NCBI RefSeq assembly: GCF_030272615.1
Contig: NC_081411.1
Span: 159,789,471 to 159,853,470, forward strand
Length of the DNA: 64,000 nt
From: Cryptomeria japonica
Taxonomy: Eukaryota > Streptophyta > Pinopsida > Cupressales > Cupressaceae
Direction: 5' to 3'
Shown here: positions 22,301-37,300 of the stretch, piece after piece
How positions within the stretch are numbered: position 1 is the stretch's first letter
Layout: the number at the start of each line of letters is the position of its first letter
The notes under the pieces: model-generated
Told to the model about the DNA's origin: nothing
The model's database searches: none
What the model saw: only the letters and a program-made list of their open reading frames with translations
Program-made: the position numbers and the translations under genes

Positions 22301-25300
22301 AAGGGCTGCTGAAGTTGTTCAAGGGCTGAGTGAAGCAATTCATGTGCTGAGCGAAGGCATTTAAGAGCTGCCAAACTATCATATGAGGTTGGCGAACTAT
22401 CTTCTAGGCTGGGCGAACATCATATAGGCTGAGCATACTTCCATTCAAGGCTGACAAATTCATATGAGGACCAGCGAATTTCACTCAGGGTCTGGGTCTG
22501 CACATAATATTCTGAATGATTTGATCATATTCAGATCTGAGACTTTGGTTGCTGGGTTTTTCCTCCAAGAGGGAGGTTTTCCCAGGGTATATTTGTGTTG
22601 TGTGCTTTGCATTACCGTGTATTTTGTTTCTGCTACCTATTTGTTAATCTGATCACTAAAAACTAACACAAAACACAACACACATGGCATCTTATATCTA
22701 AGTTACCTGTTTGGGTTCGAGGGTTTGAGCAATTTTTTTTTTTTTGGGTTGGGTTCATTTTAAGTTCGTCAATGCAAAAACATATTAAAATCAGAAATAA
22801 CATACACAACCATACTAATATTCAAATAACATAGCAAAATACACCACCATATTAGTAGTCAAATATTAGTCAAACTCGACTATCATGATATATATTGAAG
22901 TTCAAAAATAATAATGTCAAGTGTCAACAATCAGCCATCATTGATCAAACATCATATGAGTCCTCAAAAATGTCATCCTCGTCCTTCATATGAGATGATA
23001 TATATTGTGGTAAATTAGAAGAACCACAAATGGTGCCACTGGCATTTGCACTAGCATTGGCATTGACACTCTCATGCTCACTAGGTGGCTCATAGTCATC
23101 ATCAACTTCAAGTGCAGCAAGGTGGGAAGTGGAAGCATCTAACTGAATATGCTCTGGCTCGATATCACACTTCTTTGTCTACCCTTCTTTGTAGGCACTT
23201 TCTTTGTGTGTAAGGAGCTGCAAGTTTGAATGCACAAACAGCAAGTCCTCCGCCTTTTTCGAGTGTAGCTAATTGCACTTTATTGAGTGGATGAAGGAGT
23301 ATGTGCTCCAATTCCTCTTAGATGAAATGATATTTAACAAAGGAGATTCAATCTCCTTAAATAGAGAAATTACAAAGAAAATTTCTAATATAGAAACAAG
23401 TGATGAAAAGGAAACTACCTAAACAACTAAAACTAAGATGACCATTTTAGAAAGATTACAATATTATTTTAATATCCTTCTTTAACGGTCATCCTACTAA
23501 TTACCCTACGAAAGACTTAACATAATCAGTAGGTCATTTGGCCATGAAAGCATAGAAGGCTACCCCCTTGTCTAAATAGAACTCTCTGCGACAGGAGCCT
23601 GCTGAGACCCTCTCTGGTTCTGCTGAACTTCTGAATATGACCAAGAACACCAAAATCCTTCCAATCTGATGTTGGGTAACAAAGCTATCCTTCCCGCTAT
23701 CCAAAGACGCAAAAATCGAGATAAGCTTCTCAAAAAACTTAAGAGTTTTGAAGGAACATGATTTTGCCAAAAATCTCCAAAAGCAGCAACTCCCACAATT
23801 TTTTTTTAAAAATGGCAAAAACCTTTTGCAGAAGAACACCATTCGACCTAGAAACTTGAGGTTCGACCCAAAACAAGCTGCAAGAAATCACAATTTTATC
23901 CAAAAATCGTCAAAAAGAGCACTATGATTTTGTGGAAAAATTGGCAAAACCTCCACCATGATTGTTTTTGGGAAAAATCAGAAAACCCACCACCAGGATT
24001 TTTTTTGGAAAAAATCAGAAAATCCACTAGTAGTGAAAGAACCCATGCTTTTTCAAAAAATGTGCAAAACACTAGAAAACACAAGATCCTTGCATTATGG
24101 CCAAAGCCCTTCTAGTGTTTGACAATGAGCACATTCATCCAATCATTCATTGCCGATTGGAGAAGCTCAAACGTCGTTGTACATGGCTGCATTTACATTG
24201 AACTCAAAGAGGCATGTGCAAAGGTTGTGCAAAATTACTCCTATATATGATGTTGAGGTGAAGGTAGGGTTCCCGAGTTTACAAAATTTGCCTCCCTTGG
24301 GGATATTCAGAAGAGGTGAAGATGGATAAGAGGATCCAATTCTATGGTAGACTGAAATATCCCCTGCAGTAGTTTGACTGAGAATACAAGGAATATTTGC
24401 TAACAACTGACTTTCCAATCTGCATGTTATGCGGTTTATATTTTTGCATGTTATGCTGATGTGGTTGTCCCAGAATTTTCAGATTGGTATGGAGGTCATC
24501 GATCACATATTTCTCATGGAAGATCAACTATAAATGACGTCTAATTGATAAAACAATTACCAAAGATGCATATGCCACTAAATTATAGAGTTCTATGCCA
24601 ATTTAGACACAAATATACACCTACAGCTTGCTGTCATTTTATCAAACAGTTGGCATGAAACCTCAGACAAATATGAAATCAGAATGTAACCTTATTCCTC
24701 CTTTATTTCAATAGATAATAATCAAACAATTCATACAAATATCGTCACCAATGACTAGACACTTATCATCTCATACTTCAGAATTTTTGAGGACAAAGGA
24801 CAGCAATAGAATATTACAACTGTTGAAAAGAGTGTGCAGAATGTTGTCAAATGGAACCTGAAATAGATTGCCCAACTTGATTTGTGAAGAAGCAAGCAAT
24901 ATCACGCAATTTGATGCCTTCAAGCTGCCAAATCAACCTTATTCCAAAATCGCCCCTGCTGCAATATAGGTGGTCTGATAATAATTGATGAGCAGCAGCT
25001 TGCACACAATCTCTTCACCAAAATTAATTGCCTTATCTCCTTGAGTGTAGCGCTGTTCTTTTGGGTGCAATTTGGTGCCAAAATAGTAGTCAATAAGCAA
25101 TCTTGTTGGGAGAAGCAGTCTGATATGATTTTGTTTCAGATTTGTCTTGTCGCTGAATTCATCTTCAAAGTTCCTTCAAAATACCTCCAAAGGTATCGCC
25201 TTTCTCCTCTAATGCTATCGCTATCTTTCTTTGTGTGATTCGATGCTTGAATGATGAAGAAAGAACAAAATCGAGGGTATGAGGGTGAAACCCTATTTTT

Positions 25301-28300
25301 GTTTCAGACCTGTAATTTTATCAGCTTTCACCAAATTAGCTCCTCCAATGATCTTAGATGAAGATCGCCTGCCCTCCTAAAAGAAATCGATGGTATTAGG
25401 ACCTCCAATATGCTATTTTGAAATTACCATGAACTCCCTCCACCATGACAATGAAGCAATACTTCAATAAGCTCAATATGGAAGACTGAATTGTCTCCCA
25501 CTCTCAATTGCAACCCCTCGGAAGATCTTTCACTTCCTCAGTTATGCTATCGATGGGAGTTTTCGTTCCCAAAGATGATGATCTGCAGAAACCCTTGGCT
25601 CCACAAGTCTACACAAGAAGAGATATCCAAAACAACTGATGATGAACAATGAACCAACCTCTTCTATTTATTCTTTTCACAGCCAATCAATTGGTTCCTT
25701 TTAGAAGATTCTTCTCTTATCCTGTAGTTACACTTTATTATTTTATTACACATTAATTAATGTAATTGCACTTAAAAATATTAGTACATTATAATTAAAG
25801 TGCACACGTTTCGCAATACATGTAATCTCCTTATTTCGCCATAAAATCAAGTAGACACAAAATGTGAAGCCGCAAATCACTGCCAACCGACCCCCTAATC
25901 AATCTCCTTGGCCTACGAGGGTCAAGTGATAGGCCAATCCCGTGAATCTCTGTGGACTAATGATGCCATTCATTTGTTTTCCCAAGTTCCTAGTTCATCT
26001 ATTGTTGGGAGGAATTGGTCTACTTATAGTTTCATCCACTTTGTTAACAGGAACTGAGTTATCTCTTGGAGAGAGGAGAAGCTTGTAGTTGTACATAGCA
26101 CCTTTCATGTTGTTGATTGCAACACACTTATGTACAAGGAGAGTCTAGCAACCCAATGGGATGTAGAGCTAGAGGAGCTAGTAGAGGTTGATGAAGATGT
26201 AGCACAAATAGTGTTGTTGGCATTCCTCTGGAGGATCTTGAGCTTGAAGTGACTAGTAGTTCAAGTGCGGTGGATTTCTGCATGTAATTTGGGGAGAGAT
26301 GGTTTGAGGCCTTAGGCCATTGGCCAATTGTAGTTTTGAATGTAATCGTCATTTTCAATATAATATAAATATATCACTATGTAGTATTTTCATTGTTCAT
26401 TCAATATAATATCAAATATATTTTGAGTATTTCAAAGTTTTATATGTTATTCTTTGTTTAACATTTTTTTAGGTACTATATATGTTTGCGTTGTTGTTCC
26501 CCTATTGTCCACAAATCTAGGCCCTTGGTCCCCTCATCCTTAAAACATGTCCCTACAATCCCCCATTTTGAGACTTCGTGAATCATAGCCTAAAACTATA
26601 AATAATATATGGGTTCAACTCATTGCATAAGGTTGCAACCTTTTGTCCCTATTTTTTGAATCTCTTTACCATCCATGATAAAAATCCGTCGGATATCAAG
26701 TTCTCAGCAAAGGAATATTAGAAGTGAGTCGATTGCTTATTATTGCTCATTGGTCAAGCTAAGATGATTTAAATTTTAAATATTAATATATAATTCCTCA
26801 AATTAATTAATTAATTTTATATATAATATATGATGTTAATCTATTATATATAATAAATCGATAATATATAAATATAAATAATTTTTTTTATAATAATATA
26901 GAAGCTTTGATTTTCTAGAGTCTTTCAATAATTTCTTATATATGTGGAGATATTTCTTTTGTTTCCTTTTTTCTATTGGCATTTGTATTGATAGACTACC
27001 TACTTCCATGTATTCATTGGATGCTCCTCCTTGAATTCTTCCTTAGAAGGAGACCATCACCAAAGCTACCAGAAGGATTTTCTACAAACACTACTTCTAC
27101 TTCTAGGTCAGACCTCCCCTCGTATGCAAGCTTTCTTTATATGCTAAGTATTTTTTGTAGATGGAAGATGGTATAATATGTTGTCGTTGTCTCTAGCATT
27201 ACTAGTCACATGGCTTGAAATTTTCCCTTGGCTAACTAAGGGCATGATCCCATTAGCTATGGTTTCAGATAGATCATCATATTCCTTGTCCAAATTGGAT
27301 TTGCCATCTTTGCTCCATCTAAGAGGTAGAGACCAAGGAACATTTCATCTTCAAATGCCTCATTTACTACAAAATCTGGGGGAGATGTTACTGCCTCTAT
27401 GATCTCTCTACTTTCTGTTGGTATCTAAACCAGTTGTACTTGGCCCTTTATCTTCGGGAGTTTGTCACCCTTCAATATAGATCTTTTCTTGGGATCTCTA
27501 CGTATTTTAGAGCCCTCAAGTTGATTACCTCCTTCTAGCACGTCCAGGAGATTAACAACTCTAAATGACATTAGAATACCGCTAATTTTCACATGGATGT
27601 AGATGGATTGAGAATACAGTGTCTCTGACAACTTATACCCTAGCATGTTCTTGCTCAGTATTGTTGTTCTACTTCTTCTCGATAGCATGGTTTGGCTCCT
27701 TCTTGACATCATAGATCTATACCTCTTTGGCCATCCCCGAAGACAAATTGGCAAACACATTTCAACCTTTTTCACTATTATGGGAGTTACTTTGGCCTTG
27801 AATATTAGGTGTGATCCTAGGGGGCTTACCATGGTCAATCCTCTCAGACTTCGGCTCTCCCCGATGAGCATTATTAGATCAATAATTAGTCCCTTCATTG
27901 TGATCCATGATGATACCGATGATTTCACCATTTCTAAGCCAGATAATGATACTCAATGAGACTTAACTCTCTCCAGTCAGATTTTGCATTTTGGGGTTCT
28001 TGTTCCCTCTCTTGGCTATTTGTACAAGTTTCTTGACCATTTCTGTTGGTGGTCCCCTGCTATTTTGTATTTCTTTGTTTTTGTTCTTCCCCCTTGTGGG
28101 GCCTCTCTATTTTTCTGTTCTTATAACTTTCTATAGTAATCTGCTGTACTCTTGAATCCCATTGACCCACTTTTGGTCATCCGTGGACATTAATATAATT
28201 TTTTCTTTCCTCAGAATTCATACTATATGTAATGCTATTCTTTATGCTGGCTTTCCTCTCTTCTGAACATTCCTAGTTACTGCTGGCTAAGCACCTCTTT

Positions 28301-31300
28301 AATTAAGCTTTTGCTATCTTTCAAATAGCTTGAGACTGGTTCTGTTTTTGGTACACTCCTTTAAATACAATACTGTTTAACAGAAAATCTTTGTTTCTTT
28401 CATTCCCTTTCAGTGAGCTCAGATAGAGCTATTTATGCTTATCGTATTGTGTTCTTAGTATTATGGGACATTCATGTCCATTGTCAATTATCTTTAACCA
28501 TCTCAGGCATTTAGTCTTGCTAACTGAGTCTTGAGAATTATCTGGGCAGGTAAATAAGGCTATTTGATTTAACATGAATTCCAGGTATACAGATTTTATT
28601 GTTAATGAAGTTGATTGCGATGGAAAAGTAATTCATCTGACAAGTTTAGATGCTCCAGTGGAGGTAAAAATCTACTTGTTTTGTTTTTATGGATAGCAAT
28701 TTAAGTTTTTTTACTCCATTTCTCATTATTAAGAACAATGGGCACATAATATGGTGCTTCTTTTATCAGGAAAAAAAGGCAGTTCTAGACAGCTCGACAG
28801 TGACAAATGAAGTGGCTAATAAGGAATGTCAGACAAGCAATGTAAACAATTCAGATTACAGTAAACACATTGAAGCTTTTGAGAGTTTAGCTGGTAAAGT
28901 AGATGCAGAAAAATTGAAAGATTTGCTAGCTCACATTTCTGCAGGATCTACTGAGAATCTATCTCCTATTGTACTTTCTGCAGATCCTGACAAAGCACAT
29001 CGAACGGCAAGTAATTCTTACATCTTATGGATGAAAATCGTCATTGACATTGTCAGTTGCCAGTTATTGTAATTGGAGGCATATAGAAATGATATTTCTT
29101 GCACATACCAATTCTATCTGTGTCCTAAATGTAGTAAATGGTTGTTTGCAGGCACTTCATAATTTCTTCAAGACCAATTTAAATTTTTTAGTGACAGATA
29201 CTATTGAAGGAACTGATTCTAATTCAAAATGTGTCCGTGTGAGGTACTATCCTAACAAAAAAGGTGCACATGGAAGAGACAGGGATTGTCGACGACAAGG
29301 TGACAAAAAACGGAAAAATTGGGGAAGCAAGGAAGATAGAAATCCAAAGCGGGGAAAGTATGATGGAGGTTTATCAGGAGATCTTGACCAGGCTTTTGAC
29401 AGCAGAGGAGCAGATGAATGGCCTGAGGATAGGGGAAAGTTTTTGCGGTGAAGTTTTATCTTTATAATCTCCTAAAGCAGATTGCTACTCATTTTGTTAT
29501 TTGATTATTTTCCAGCACAACCTGATCAACTCTTTTTTCTTGTTAGGATAATTGTTTTGCATCTTGAAAGAAGTATTCTGCTTATGTCTATAAATAGGCA
29601 TTGCTGAGGTCCAAGGATACTGATTTTTACTTATCATCTTTGTATGAGCTTTTGTGTGTGCGTGTGTTCTGTCCCACACAAAATGGAATATTTTGCACAC
29701 ATTGCTCTTAGCTACAGATTGAGGAATCTTAATGCCTCTTGCCTTGTCAATTGTTGTTGATTATCTGCAGGCCTTAGCATGGTTTTTTTCTTTCTGATTG
29801 TTTTAATTTATTTGTAATTACAGTGACAGAAAATTTCATTACCCAAAATTATTATGAATTGAAAATATTTAATTAATCACGGGAAGTAATGATACTTCCA
29901 TGTTGCATAACCAAAAGACGTATAGTGCCATGATTACTTGCTTTTGAATATAAATAGAAACAAAATGGACAACTATAATCAATAGCCCATGCAAATGGAT
30001 TTATTTATTTATTAATATGGATAATAATATAAGGGTTCTATTCAAGGGCCCCAGCCTAACAAGACATAGAGATACAAACACATAAAAAACTGCATCATCG
30101 ACCCAAGAACAGGTGAAGCCGTTACTATTAGAATATTTAATTATATTTTGTCACCTATATTTAGTTCCTTGTTTAATGGTCATTTAGCTTTTTAGTTAAT
30201 TAGCTTTTAAGCTTTATTTAGCATTTAGCTTTTTCTTTTTAGTTAATTAGCTTTTAGCTCTTTAATCTTTTACTTTAACGTTATGTTCTAATTATAGAAC
30301 ATCATCTTGTAACCTCTATATATACGTGTGTATATCATTCAATGTAATCATCCGATTATTGAATCATTCATTCAATTTATTTTTCAGTTACAAGTAATGC
30401 AAGCCAGCTAAGCATCTATATTGCCCATAGACAGGCTGATACTAAAACCATAGCACTATATTTAAAACTTTATAGAAAACTTCAACAGCCAGGAGACATA
30501 TAGTGTACAAAAGCCAACCAATAACCAGAGATATTATTGGAGTTTAGACACTTCTCAATGCACCATACCTACACGTTTTGGTGAAGACTTCCACCTTTCA
30601 AATCTCCTGCTGTATAGTCCATTCCCAGCCACATTTCCTAGTTCTACTAGAAGTATCTGCAGACCTGCAGCATTCTACAGTACTTGAAGTTTGATGCCTT
30701 TCAGCACCTCTCCATGCCATTAAGCATGAATGATTTGTTATCCTTTAGAACAGTCATAGTATGGCTGCTGACCACTTCTAAAAATCCCTTATGATGTGAA
30801 ACAATCATATATTTCATCACCAAAATGGTGTCATTGCAGAAAGCATGAGGGTGCAAACATTTTCCATTAATATGAAAACACTAGAATTCATCAACTATAT
30901 ATCAATACCCTCTGAGCCAGTAAATATTTTCTAAAGCTGCACCACTGTAGGGTAGGGCTGTTTCAAGTCCTCAAATTCCTTCTCATTGGATAGCTACGAA
31001 GCTTTCCCTTGCCTATGCATCTACCACAAAATCTTCACAAAATCATTCAATTTTTGTTGAATGTCTTCCATAATGGTTCCACAAGACCTTAGACTACTGT
31101 TATCAAACAGCCCATCAGACACTAAAATTGCCTTCACCACTCTGAGTAAACCCTTAGAAGAGCAGCTGTGTAATGTCCTCTAGTGGGACCTGTTCATGTG
31201 TTTTTTACGCACATGCAAACACAAAATAAAATACCCAAGAGTATCTTATCCTCTCTTGAACAAAATCTCTCGGATGCTGAAGATTAGCTTAAGGATCATT

Positions 31301-34300
31301 TGAGAAGACTCCAAGGTTCATGAATGTAGGGTCACTACGTGTGGATAAGCTCATTGGTTTGATGTGATTATGCTGGAATCACAAAGGGGACTTACATTTG
31401 AATGCTTGATTTGCTGGAACTTAGATCATTTGATGTTCAATATGGTGATGCTTTTTGATCCTAAACTAACTTGAATTGAAAAAAAAAAGGCAAAAGGAAA
31501 GGGTTGAGAGTCTAGTCTAAGACCTAGAATGTAAGAAGATAGATGAATGACTAGGTGGAATCCTACTGAGGGAGGTCTCCCATCAAACTGAACAATTTGA
31601 CACAAGCTCAGTGCAATCTTCTAAGAATATTTAAAGATATTCAAATCATTACCATCGAACATTGATCACCATTCAAGTTAATGCATAAACAATGGACATA
31701 TAATGATTCGAAGCTAAGCTCATATCATTCCAGTTGACCACACAAGGCGCACTTACAAGTAGCAAGAGGCTGGTGGAATGGATTAGGCGGATTCCACATG
31801 AGTACATTTAACAAATTCCTCTACTCGATTTAATTACATGAAAGCAAATTGAGAAGTAAAGACCATGCGAGTTGTCGAAACAACAAATCAAATTCACCAT
31901 AACTTCAATGAAATCAATTGTTCTCTACAACAAGGTTTGACAACAATCTTTGCCTTCTCCTAATCTAACTTCTATTCTAATTGCTATTCTATTCACTATT
32001 CTACTCACTATTACCTATTAACCAACTATTAACCTTTACAAATGAAGATTTTGAGCTTTATATAAAGAGCTCATTTTCAATGAACGACCATGATTGATTC
32101 TCCATCAATGGCCAAGATTTTACAATGAAACCCTAATTAGGGTTTGTCACAACAAACTCAATTTGGCCAATGAAATGATTACAACGCTTTGGTATGACCA
32201 ATAGATAACAAGGGTAGGTGCCTCGGAGTTTGTGCCATCACTGGTGAGTCAGGTTCATTGAATCAAAACGAATTGAGGTGACCTTTCTGACTGGAGGAAT
32301 AGTGACTGGGATGATGACTGGGATGCGACCTCCAACTTGCACTTTGTGGACTTGATTTGATTCATCATCATGAAGGGATGTTGAGAGGTATCTCTTGATA
32401 CTCAACATTATCCAGTTGCTCAATGTGATGATGATGATGAGAAGCAAACTTTGATTAACTCTTCTGAAACTATTTGCTTCTCGAATGCCTTGATTATGGA
32501 AGTGCAAGGTATAAATCTTAGTTTCAAAGTATTGATGAGCTTCTGATGTCACCATTGTCTCTCTCCTTTGGAATTTCAAACTCCTCTTGTGACTCTCTTC
32601 ATGTCGTGAACGTTACTTGTGTGATCTCCTTATTTCTTTCTTTATTTCCTGCAAAACAAACAAGCGAGTATTAAATATACTTGATATATAGATTTAATTA
32701 AAGCATATAAAGAGAATTCGCTCTCATAAAGGGACAATTGAAGTTGCTCTTTGCTCGTGAAGAGGATCTCTTGAAGTCTACTCCTAAGCCCCTACTCATG
32801 AAATTCGCCTTGCTTCTCATAAAGTGATCTTTGAATTCTCATCTTTCATCCTTTCAACTTAAAATGATTCTTTCCAATCATCAAATCTTTTTCAATGTAG
32901 TGGTTTTGTAGTCAATTTTGCCAATTCACCCTCAATTAGGAACACATGAAGTAGAATTCACTCCGTAACGTTTACACTTGAATTTCACCCTTGAAGCTCG
33001 GAACATGAAGTTCGCTCCCCTCTGTCCATTCATGAAGTTCACTTTTATATGTTAGAAGGTAAAGTTCACTCTCCTCCTTGAATTCATGAAGTTTGCTCAT
33101 GTTGTTGAGTTTGTGATATTTGCTCATTCATGCTAATTCATGAAGTTGACATTTGTTCATGTAGGTTTGAACATGAAGTGAAGATTCACTTATGCATTTT
33201 TGAAGATGAAGATTGTTCTAGGTGGCTTCTAAGTCATGAAGTTCATCTTTGTAGAAATTCGCTCCAAATCCTCAACTCCTGAAGTTTGCTCCAAACCTTG
33301 GATTCATGAAGTTTACCTTCGTAGGGAATTCACTCCATTTTCCCAAATCATGAAATTTGCCTTCAACCTCTAATTCATGAAGTGCATTTTGTATAAAGTT
33401 TGCTCCATTTTATTGATTCATGAAGTTCATTTGAATGGAATTCGCTCCCAATCATCAACTCATGAAGTAGACTTGTATGAACTTCGCTCCAAATGTCCCA
33501 AACATGAAATTCGCTCCAAGATGGCAACTCATGAAGTTGCAAAAATCCGCTCCAAAGTGGCAACTCACGAAGTTGCAAAATCCGCTCTAAGGTGGGTGCA
33601 CATGAAGTCTTATCTCAGTCACCTTGCTTTGCTGAGCTTGCTTGTCATGAAATCCACTCCAAAACTCTCCAACTTGAAGTTTGCTCCAATACTTCAACTC
33701 ATGAAGTTGTCTCAAACTTGAAGTTCACTCCAATACTTCAAACTCGAAGTTCACTCCAATACTTCAAACTCATGAAGTTGCTTCAAATGTGAAATTCGCT
33801 CCAAACCCTTCCAACTTGAAGTTGGCTCCATTACTCCAACTCATGAAGTTGCTTCAAACATGAAATCCACTCCAAAAGTCTCAAACTTGAAGTTCGCTCC
33901 ATCACTCCAACTCATGAAGTTGTTTCAAACATGAAATCCGCTCCAAACTGTAAGATCATGAAGTAGGGATTTCGCTTGGGTTGCTCAATTCATGAATTAT
34001 GTTTTTTTTGCTCCACTTGCTAAACTCACGAAGTATAAATTTCGCTCCAACTTGTGAAATCATGAAGTAGGAATTTCGCTCTTGCTGCTCAACTCATGAA
34101 GTAAGGATTTCACTCCACTTGCTCAGCTTATGAAGTAATGATTTCGCTCCACTATGCAAAGTCATGAAGTTCGCTTGCAATTTGCAACTCATGAAGTTCA
34201 TGTTGTCTAATTTGCTTCATTCCTTTTTTTCCCATCTTTACCTATGAAGGCTTGAAGATGTAATTTGCTCCAATCTCTCTATTCATGAATTTCGGTCCTA

Positions 34301-37300
34301 AAGTCCAACTCATGAAGTTTGCTTCAAAATGGCAACTCATGAAGTTGTGAATTTCGCTTCAAAAGGTGAACTCATGAAGTTCAAGTTCACTCCAAGGGGT
34401 GAAATCATGAAGTTCGCTCCAAAACATGAAGTCATGAAGCTTGCTTGGTATCAAATCCATTCAAGGTGATCATCCTTCATTTCTTATTCAACTTCAGTCA
34501 TGTAGGCTTGCTTGTGTATGCTTATTGATGAAATTCACTCCAAGGAGGCAAGTCATGAAGTTCGCTCCAAGAAGGCAAGTCATGAAGTTGTAAATTTCGC
34601 TCCAAAACATGAAGTCATGAAGTTCGCTTGCAACTACTTGAACAAGAAGTGAGTGATTCCAAATTTCCTTCATCTCCTTTCTTCATTTCGCTTGTGAAGC
34701 CTTGAAGGTAAAATTCACTCGAATACCCCAACTCATGAAGTTCGCTTGAGATCATCTACTCATGAAGTTAGGAATCCGCTCCAAAAGGTGAAGTCATGAA
34801 GTGTGAATTTCGCTCCAAGGAGGCAAGTCATGAAGTAGGAATTTTGATTCAAATGGTGAACTCATGAAGCTTGCTCTTGAGTGCTTGATCACGAAGTAGG
34901 CAATTTCCTTCATTCTTCCACTTCAAACATGAAGAAGCTTGCTCCAAATCTCCCAAGCCTGAAGTTCGCTCCAAAGTAGCAACTCATGAAGTTCACTTTG
35001 TGTAAAATTTGCTCCAATCCTCTCAAGCATGAAGTTCGCTCCAAAGTGGCAACTCATGAAGTTCGCTTGAGATCATCAAACCTGAAGTTCGCTTCAAACT
35101 GTGAAGTCATGAAGTAAAAAAGATTTAGAGATGAGGTAGATTACAAATGATCTTATCAAGACTTCAATTCTTGGAATAATTCATTCAAAAGCTCAAGCTC
35201 ATACTTACACCAATTCTTAAGCAAAAGACTCAAGGGAAAATTAAAACAATTGGAGCTTACTTGCAACCTTGAACTCTTGGATTGATGCTATTAGCAATTT
35301 TATTCAACTCTTTAGCTAGACTATTGATTAACCTGCATGACATGCAAACCCTATAAACTTACTCACTTACTTCACATTTCACACAAGGCTATTCATCTCA
35401 CTCCTGGCCATTTTAAGCGCCTATGCTTCTCTAATGCAAAGTCTAATAGAAAAAGACTCAAACACAACCTAGGAAGCAAGAAAAAAAGTAGGGGTCCCCA
35501 TTTGCGATGGGGCGATGTGTGAATACCTCACAATAGGACCCTCTTATATTCTGACCTAGAATCACGATTTTAGTGCATACTAAATACAATAGAGGGACAC
35601 CATTGTCAACTAAAGTTTAATTGGAATCTGCACAACAAGTTAGTCAACATTTCCATTATGTTACAATAGATTTTTCAACATTCTTTATATATTGCCCAGT
35701 TTATATGAAGGATTCAACAACCCTTTCTCTTCCTACACCTGTCCCCATTATGGAGCTCAAGGAGAATCACACAAGGTGCCTTGAGTCTCTCCCTCTCCAA
35801 CAAGCCCAATGTAATGTCCCCATTTTTCCTTTGATCACTCAGTTGCATAGTTTTGCCTATTAGCCACCTCCGCAGGCAAATTAATTAGTTAGGAGGTGAT
35901 ATTTTCCATCTTTGGGGGCTTGTACTGAGTCATTTATTTGACTTGGATGGATAAATACATGTACTTTATAATATTTTATTATAAAGTAATGATAAAGTTA
36001 CTTTTTCTTAAATTAGAGATAGGAGCAAATCAATGTGGAAAATTGCCCATTTACAGTGAAGTCTCCTGGGGGTTTCAAGGAAACAACAACAATTTGGTCA
36101 ATATATGTTAGATTTGTTTTTGGTAATTATTTACTAGAGGAAATAAACTCATTGGAGCAGTTAGGACTCATTGATAGCTCCTGTAGCAGCACTTGGACTC
36201 ATTTATGCTAATAAAGCAGCCCTCTAGGCAAGGCGTTAGACCCCTGGTAGGCCAATTTTGGCTTATCTTTGGTGAATTCCATTGTTTATTGGCTTTTCAT
36301 AATTGCTGTTACAAATTCAGTCAATCTGAAATTTAATTTCAGTCATTAGCTTATGTTTATTATTGTCTTTCAATTGCATTACTTAAATTCCCAAGCATAC
36401 ATACTTTGCAAAAACACAAAAAAAGTGAAAAACCACAAAACAAACAAACAAAACCAATTTCCTTCTCGCTGGTCAAAGAATACAAAAATCAGAAAAGTAA
36501 GTCAGTTTGCTACATTCCTTAGTCAACATCTTTCATTGGTATCAGAGCATAATCCTGCCAGCTTGTGGGGTGGTAATTGCATTCACTTGGCATCGTGACA
36601 GGGTTATGTAAAAATAAACAAGCAGGGAGGGAATTTGATCAAACACTTTCAAAGAGTTCAAGACACTCTAGAGGTACAACTACATCTAAAAGTACAAGGA
36701 AGAGGCCCCATGTTAAAGCATTCAATGATACAATCATGAGCAACTATCATAAGTATTACTCCCTTCCAAAAAAGTTACAGGATCCAGATGAAGCTGAAGA
36801 TGCTATGAATTCATATCAGCTGCAAAGAAAAGGAGAAGAACTGATTGACTCATCCATAAATGAGGTTTGTAAAAATCTCTATGAGGAATTTGATGAACAT
36901 GTTACAAGGGATGAAGTGGTACCTATGAATGTTGAAAACATGTCACAAAGGTATGGCGACCATTCTGATTTTTATAACAGCAGTCCTTCATATGAACACA
37001 ATGACGATTCAAAGGTCATGGCACATGAGGAGGAAGTTGTAGGAGGGATTCCTATAGTTGGCACAAAATATATGAGTGTTAAACAAGAAGTATGCAAGGG
37101 GAAAACAAGCCATAGCAGCCCTGACTTTTATCACAACAGTCTTTCTATTGAGCATAATCATGATCTAGATGCTTTGGTACATGAGGATGATGGTTGTGAG
37201 GGGTTATCTAATGCAAACACTCATTGTTTGGGTGTTACTGATGCTTTTGATATTGAAGATACATGTCATAATGAGTCTGATTTTGCAAATCAGACACTAT

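Noticed and set aside
27425-27931. 168-codon minus-strand ORF
   Set aside because: No domain recognised, low-complexity basic composition, and overlapping open frames on the other strand.
29264-29467. Alternative frame ORF over PUS7 exon 4
   Set aside because: The exon frame is fixed by splice phase on both sides and by the match to the PUS7 family.
33377-33792. ORFs encoding HEVRSK-like repeats
   Set aside because: By-product of the CATGAAGTTCGCTCC array, with no start context or conservation.
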